A stretch of 64,000 nt of DNA from the NCBI RefSeq assembly GCF_018860155.1, contig NZ_JAHKNI010000011.1:1-64000 (forward strand), in the 5' to 3' direction. Numbering within the stretch: the stretch's first letter is position 1; each line of letters starts with the position of its first letter. The notes under the pieces are model-generated. The model saw nothing but the letters and a program-made list of their open reading frames with translations. It searched no databases and had not been told where the DNA came from. The translations under genes and the position numbers were made by a program. This document shows, in pieces, positions 60,709-64,000 of this stretch. Source of the DNA: Nocardia albiluteola (GTDB lineage Bacteria; Actinomycetota; Actinomycetes; Mycobacteriales; Mycobacteriaceae).

Positions 60709-62745
60709 GTGACCTCGACATTGCTGGAAACTGTGGTGGACGTGCGTGCGCCTGCGGAGCCCTCGGCGGGGCATCCGCGGTGGGTGCGCCGGGTGACGCT
60801 GGCGGCGCTGTTGGCGGCGACGGCGGTGTTGTATCTCTGGGATCTGGGGGCCAGCGGGTGGGCCAATCAGTTCTATGCCGCAGCCGTGCAGGCCGGGTCG
60901 GCGAGCTGGAAGGCGATGCTGTTCGGATCCAGTGATGCGGCCAATGCGATCACCGTGGACAAAACTCCGGGGGCGCTGTGGGTGATGGATATCTCGGCGC
61001 GGCTGTTCGGGTTCAATGCGTGGAGTCTGCTCGTTCCGCAGGCGCTGGAGGGGGTGGCGGCGGTCGCGGTGCTGTATGCCTCGGTACGCAGGGTGAGCGG
61101 GCACTGGGCGGGGATTGCGGCCGGGGCGGCGCTGGCGCTGACTCCGGTGGGGGCGTTGATGTTCCGCTACAACAATCCGGATGCGCTGCTGGTGCTGCTG
61201 CTCACCGTCGCGGCGTACTGCATGCTGCATGCGGTCGAAAAGGATTCTGCCGCATGGTGGTTGCCGCTCGCAGGCGTTTTCGTCGGGCTGGGGTTCCTGG
61301 CCAAGATGATGCAGGCGTTCGTCGTGCTGCCCGCCCTCGTCGTGGTGTATCTGATTGCGGCGCAGCGGCCCTGGCGGCAGCGGCTACTGCAGACGATGGC
61401 CGCGGCGGTGGCGATGGTGGTGTCGGCGGGCTGGTATCTGGCGCTGGTCGCCCTGTGGCCCGCGGGTTCGCGGCCCTATATCGGCGGCTCGCAGCACAAC
61501 AGCGTGCTCGAACTGGCGCTGGGCTACAACGGCGTCGGGCGGTTGACCGGCAATGAGACCGGCGGCCTGGGCAATACGAACTTCGATGTCGGCTGGAACC
61601 GGCTGTTCAGCGATCAGATGGGCGGCCAGATCGCGTGGCTGCTCCCGGCGGCGCTGCTCCTGGGCGCGGCCGGGCTGTGGGTGACCAGGCGGGCACCGCG
61701 CACGGACCGGACCCGGGCCGCGCTGCTGGTGTGGCTGGGCTGGCTGCTGGTCACCGGCGGCGTGTTCAGCTTCGCGAACGGAATTCTGCATCCCTACTAC
61801 ACGGTAGCGCTGGCGCCCGCGATCGTCGGCTCAGCGGGGGTCGGCGGCGCGCTGATGTGGCGGTCTCGCAGCGATATTCGCTCCCGGATCGTGCTGGCGG
61901 GGTCGCTGGCGGTGACCGCTGCGCTGGCCTCGGTGCTGCTGCGCCGCACCTCCGACTGGCTGCCGTGGCTGGCGCCGGTGATCGCCGTGGCCGCCGTGCT
62001 CGGATGCGTCCTGTTGCTCGTGGCCGATCGGCTGCCGAAGGCGATGGCGACAGTCGCGCTGCTGCTGGCGGTTACCACCGGATTGGCCGCGTCCGCCGCG
62101 TATTCGATTGCGACCGTGGGGACCACGCACAGCGGTGCGATGCCGTCGGCGGGTCCGGACGGTGCGGGCTGGCCCGGCGGTCACGGCGGCCGGGGTGGCT
62201 GGCACGGCGGGGCCGGAAATCCGGTGCGGGGCAATGGGAATGCGGCGGCCTTCGGAGGTGCTGCGGGCTCGGGCAAGGCCCGCGGCGGCTCGACGAACAG
62301 CGGTACCGCGGCAGGCTCGACGACGGGCGGCACCACACCGGGTGGTGCCCACGGCGGCCCGGGAGGCATGTTCGGCAGCTCCACCCCGAGCGCGAACGTC
62401 GTTGCGGCGCTGAAGAAGAACGCGAGCGGCTACACCTGGGTGGCCGCCACCACGGGCTCCGACAACGCGGCCGGATACCAGTTGGCCACCGGCGATCCGG
62501 TCATGGCCATCGGCGGCTACAACGGCACCGACCCGGCCCCCACGCTGCAGCAGTTCGAAACCTCTGTGGCGCAACACAAGATCCACTACTACATCGCGGC
62601 CGCGATGATGCGCGGCATGCGCGGCGGCGCCTCGTCCGGCGGCAGTCAGGCGTCCGACGAGATCGCCGCCTGGGTCAAGGCTCATTTCACCCCGCAGACG
62701 ATCGACGGCACCACGGTCTACGACCTGACCGCCCCGCTCTCCTGA
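60709..62745 (+). CDS. GT39-family integral-membrane glycosyltransferase
   Basis: The protein has 678 residues from a GTG at 60709. A frame 78 bp longer looks non-coding. A PMT/ArnT-type membrane fold has the first-loop Asp in YLWDLGASGWANQFYAAAVQ, the SSDAANAITVDKTPGALWVM segment typical of the YkcB group, and LTPVGALMFRYNNPDALLVL. A Gly-rich linker (about 490-570) precedes an extracytoplasmic domain beginning TPSANVVAALKKNASGYTWV. Members transfer a sugar from a polyprenyl-phosphate donor on the outer face. The acceptor is unknown. A paralog follows after the tRNA. Confidence 0.9.
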   Translation: MTSTLLETVVDVRAPAEPSAGHPRWVRRVTLAALLAATAVLYLWDLGASGWANQFYAAAVQAGSASWKAMLFGSSDAANAITVDKTPGALWVMDISARLFGFNAWSLLVPQALEGVAAVAVLYASVRRVSGHWAGIAAGAALALTPVGALMFRYNNPDALLVLLLTVAAYCMLHAVEKDSAAWWLPLAGVFVGLGFLAKMMQAFVVLPALVVVYLIAAQRPWRQRLLQTMAAAVAMVVSAGWYLALVALWPAGSRPYIGGSQHNSVLELALGYNGVGRLTGNETGGLGNTNFDVGWNRLFSDQMGGQIAWLLPAALLLGAAGLWVTRRAPRTDRTRAALLVWLGWLLVTGGVFSFANGILHPYYTVALAPAIVGSAGVGGALMWRSRSDIRSRIVLAGSLAVTAALASVLLRRTSDWLPWLAPVIAVAAVLGCVLLLVADRLPKAMATVALLLAVTTGLAASAAYSIATVGTTHSGAMPSAGPDGAGWPGGHGGRGGWHGGAGNPVRGNGNAAAFGGAAGSGKARGGSTNSGTAAGSTTGGTTPGGAHGGPGGMFGSSTPSANVVAALKKNASGYTWVAATTGSDNAAGYQLATGDPVMAIGGYNGTDPAPTLQQFETSVAQHKIHYYIAAAMMRGMRGGASSGGSQASDEIAAWVKAHFTPQTIDGTTVYDLTAPLS

Positions 62746-62757
62746 CCCCGACAATGA

Positions 62758-62792
62758 CGAAACCCCCGTCCAGGATCCGGACGGGGGTTTCG
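62758..62792 (+). terminator. Strong hairpin terminator after the glycosyltransferase
   Basis: A perfect 14-bp stem (CGAAACCCCCGTCC and its complement) with a 7-nt loop starts 12 bp after the stop codon and ends 8 bp before the tRNA gene. Short A/T runs flank the GC stem on both sides, so it can end both the glycosyltransferase transcript and the oppositely oriented tRNA transcript. Confidence 0.85.
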
Positions 62793-62800
62793 CGCGATTG

Positions 62801-62873
62801 AGCGGATGACGGGATTCGAACCCGCGACCCTCACCTTGGCAAGGTGATGCGCTACCAGCTGCGCTACATCCGC
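62801..62873 (-). tRNA. tRNA-Gly (anticodon GCC)
   Basis: On the minus strand a complete cloverleaf folds. The acceptor stem is GCGGATG with CATCCGC, the D arm GCGC with GCGC around AGCTGGTA, the anticodon stem CACCT/AGGTG with loop TTGCCAA (anticodon GCC), and the T arm GCGGG-TTCGAAT-CCCGT. The 3' CCA is not encoded. It is transcribed toward the terminator hairpin. Confidence 0.95.
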
Positions 62874-63101
62874 ATGTCGCGTTCCCGCGACGAGAAGAAA
62901 CGATAGCCCACCGGGCGGGAAAATATCGAATCGCCAGGTTAATGGGGGATGTCGCGCCCGGCGGCTGTTTCCCGCGCACGCCCGCAAACAGCCCACAGGA
63001 CCCGGAAATGTGATCTCCGTCCTCACAGGGGCCGCACAGGACGGACCAATTCTCAGCCCATTGCGGCGGCCGATGCTCGTGGTAACAACGAGAGGACCAC
63101 C
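62874..63101. other. Region upstream of the second glycosyltransferase and the tRNA
   Basis: These 228 bp hold the divergent promoters for tRNA-Gly (leftward) and the second glycosyltransferase (rightward). An AT-rich patch lies at about 62900-62945. No clear operator or second tRNA was found. Confidence 0.4.
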
Positions 63102-64000
63102 ATGACGATCACCGACGCGCCCGTACGCGAGGGCGTACCCGTCGAACGAATCGACCCGCCGCGGCGCCCGTCGTGGCGCCGCTGGGTGTGCGGACCGCGC
63201 GACCAGTCGCGCTGGGCCCGCCCCTGCCTGTGGACGCTGCTGGTCACCGCCGCATTCCTCTACCTGTGGGGTCTGACCCGCAACGGGTGGGCCAACGACT
63301 TCTACGCCGCGGCGGTGCAGTCCGGGACGAAAAGCTGGAAGGCGCTGCTGTTCGGCTCGCTCGACCCGGGCAACTCCATCACCGTCGACAAGCCGCCCGC
63401 GGCGATGTGGGTGATGGCCCTGTCGGGACGGTTGCTGGGCTTCGGTTCGTTCTCGATGCTGCTGCCCGAGGCCCTGATGGGCGTGGCCTCGGTGGCGCTG
63501 GTGTACGCGGCGGTGCGGCGCTGGAGCGGTCCGGCCGCCGGTCTGCTGGCCGGTGCGGCGCTGGCACTCACCCCGGTTGCCGCGCTGATGTTCCGGTTCA
63601 ACAACCCGGACGCGCTACTGGTTCTGCTGCTGGTGGTGGCCGCCTACTGCACGGTGCGCGCGACCGAGAACGGCAGCGGGCGCTGGCTGGCCTTGGCCGG
63701 CGTCGCGGTGGGCTTCGGGTTCCTGGCCAAGCTGCTGCAGGCCTTCCTGGTGCTGCCCGCACTGGGGCTGGTCTTCCTGGTTGCCGCGCCGATCGCCCTG
63801 CGGCACCGGATCGTGAAACTGCTGGGCGCGTGCGTCGCGATGGTGGTATCCGGCGGCTGGTTCGTGGCCCTGGTTGCCCTGTGGCCCAGCGCATCCCGGC
63901 CCTACATCGGCGGCTCGACGAACAACAGCCTGCTGGAGCTGGCCCTGGGATACAACGGCCTGGGCCGGGTGTTCGGCGGCGAAGGCAACGGCGGTGGCGG
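63102..64000 (+). CDS. GT39-family glycosyltransferase, paralog, cut by window edge
   Basis: The first 299 codons are present from the ATG at 63102 (GAGAGGA upstream). It is clearly paralogous to the gene at 60.7 kb: YLWGLTRNGWANDFYAAAVQ, GSLDPGNSITVDKPPAAMWV, MFRFNNPDALLVLLLVVAAY and SRPYIGGSTNNSLLELALGY. The window ends in a Gly-rich loop (GGEGNGGGG). The N-terminal cytosolic tail is longer and more basic. The pair may glycosylate different acceptors or act together. Confidence 0.92.
   Translation, partial: MTITDAPVREGVPVERIDPPRRPSWRRWVCGPRDQSRWARPCLWTLLVTAAFLYLWGLTRNGWANDFYAAAVQSGTKSWKALLFGSLDPGNSITVDKPPAAMWVMALSGRLLGFGSFSMLLPEALMGVASVALVYAAVRRWSGPAAGLLAGAALALTPVAALMFRFNNPDALLVLLLVVAAYCTVRATENGSGRWLALAGVAVGFGFLAKLLQAFLVLPALGLVFLVAAPIALRHRIVKLLGACVAMVVSGGWFVALVALWPSASRPYIGGSTNNSLLELALGYNGLGRVFGGEGNGGG

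Noticed and set aside
62801..62873. Integration (att) site at tRNA-Gly
   Set aside because: No partial copy of the tRNA 3' end and no integrase gene is present in the window.

Overview
The window is high-GC actinomycete DNA, most like Nocardia or a close relative. Evidence: GC-rich third positions, many GTG starts with GGAGG-type ribosome sites, a mycobacterial-type LpqH-like lipoprotein, dense TetR/AraC/IclR/HxlR regulators, a P450 with a [3Fe-4S]-type ferredoxin, and paired actinobacterial GT39 glycosyltransferases. The genus is inferred by family resemblance. No phage, IS element, CRISPR array or replication origin is visible.

Layout. 1-4.1 kb: a NodU/CmcH-type O-carbamoyltransferase running off the left edge, a divergent unrecognised 460-aa protein, and a broken AraC regulator. 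4.1-10 kb: a leftward four-gene operon (two unrecognised proteins, a TPR protein, and a CHAT caspase-like protease) with stop/start overlaps at two junctions and 30-bp coding minisatellites in two genes. One repeat unit of the protease array is 28 bp long, which puts the coupled start out of frame. 10-11.6 kb: an LpqH-like lipoprotein and a two-domain membrane protein. 11.6-29 kb: small regulator/enzyme pairs (HxlR/imine-reductase-like, pirin, Gfo/Idh/MocA, MpaB/DUF2236 with TetR, P450 with ferredoxin and membrane protein, a two-component system, an FAD monooxygenase, AraC, a methyltransferase, SnoaL-like, a small secreted protein, TetR and alpha/beta hydrolases).

28.9-34.4 kb: a ribose-type locus with a divergent LacI repressor, an 18-bp operator palindrome, binding protein, permease, single-domain ATPase, ribokinase and RbsD. 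A 70-bp duplication between ATPase and kinase creates two coupled mini-ORFs. 34.5-44.5 kb: an MFS exporter fused to Ig-like repeats, a 2OG-Fe(II) oxygenase, MerR, an alpha/alpha-toroid membrane protein, a TetR-controlled trio (NAD(P)-binding, FMN/F420-type, ABM monooxygenase), a TetR remnant and a DUF6924 protein.

44.6-54.1 kb: a catabolic cluster under IclR control: MFS importer, Fae-like protein, enolase-superfamily dehydratase, aldehyde dehydrogenase, beta-hydroxyacid dehydrogenase, iron-type alcohol dehydrogenase and a succinate-semialdehyde-type dehydrogenase. It looks like a hydroxy-acid or sugar-acid route with aldehyde handling. 54.2-64 kb: TetR/amidase, a SnoaL-like protein, a DUF445 membrane protein whose 3' end is duplicated beyond a pentapeptide-repeat gene, a frameshifted secreted protein behind a cold-shock-like gene, and two GT39 glycosyltransferases flanking tRNA-Gly(GCC). 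The second runs off the right edge.

The strongest candidates for undescribed biology are the CHAT-protease operon with its length-variable repeats and the Fae-containing catabolic operon.
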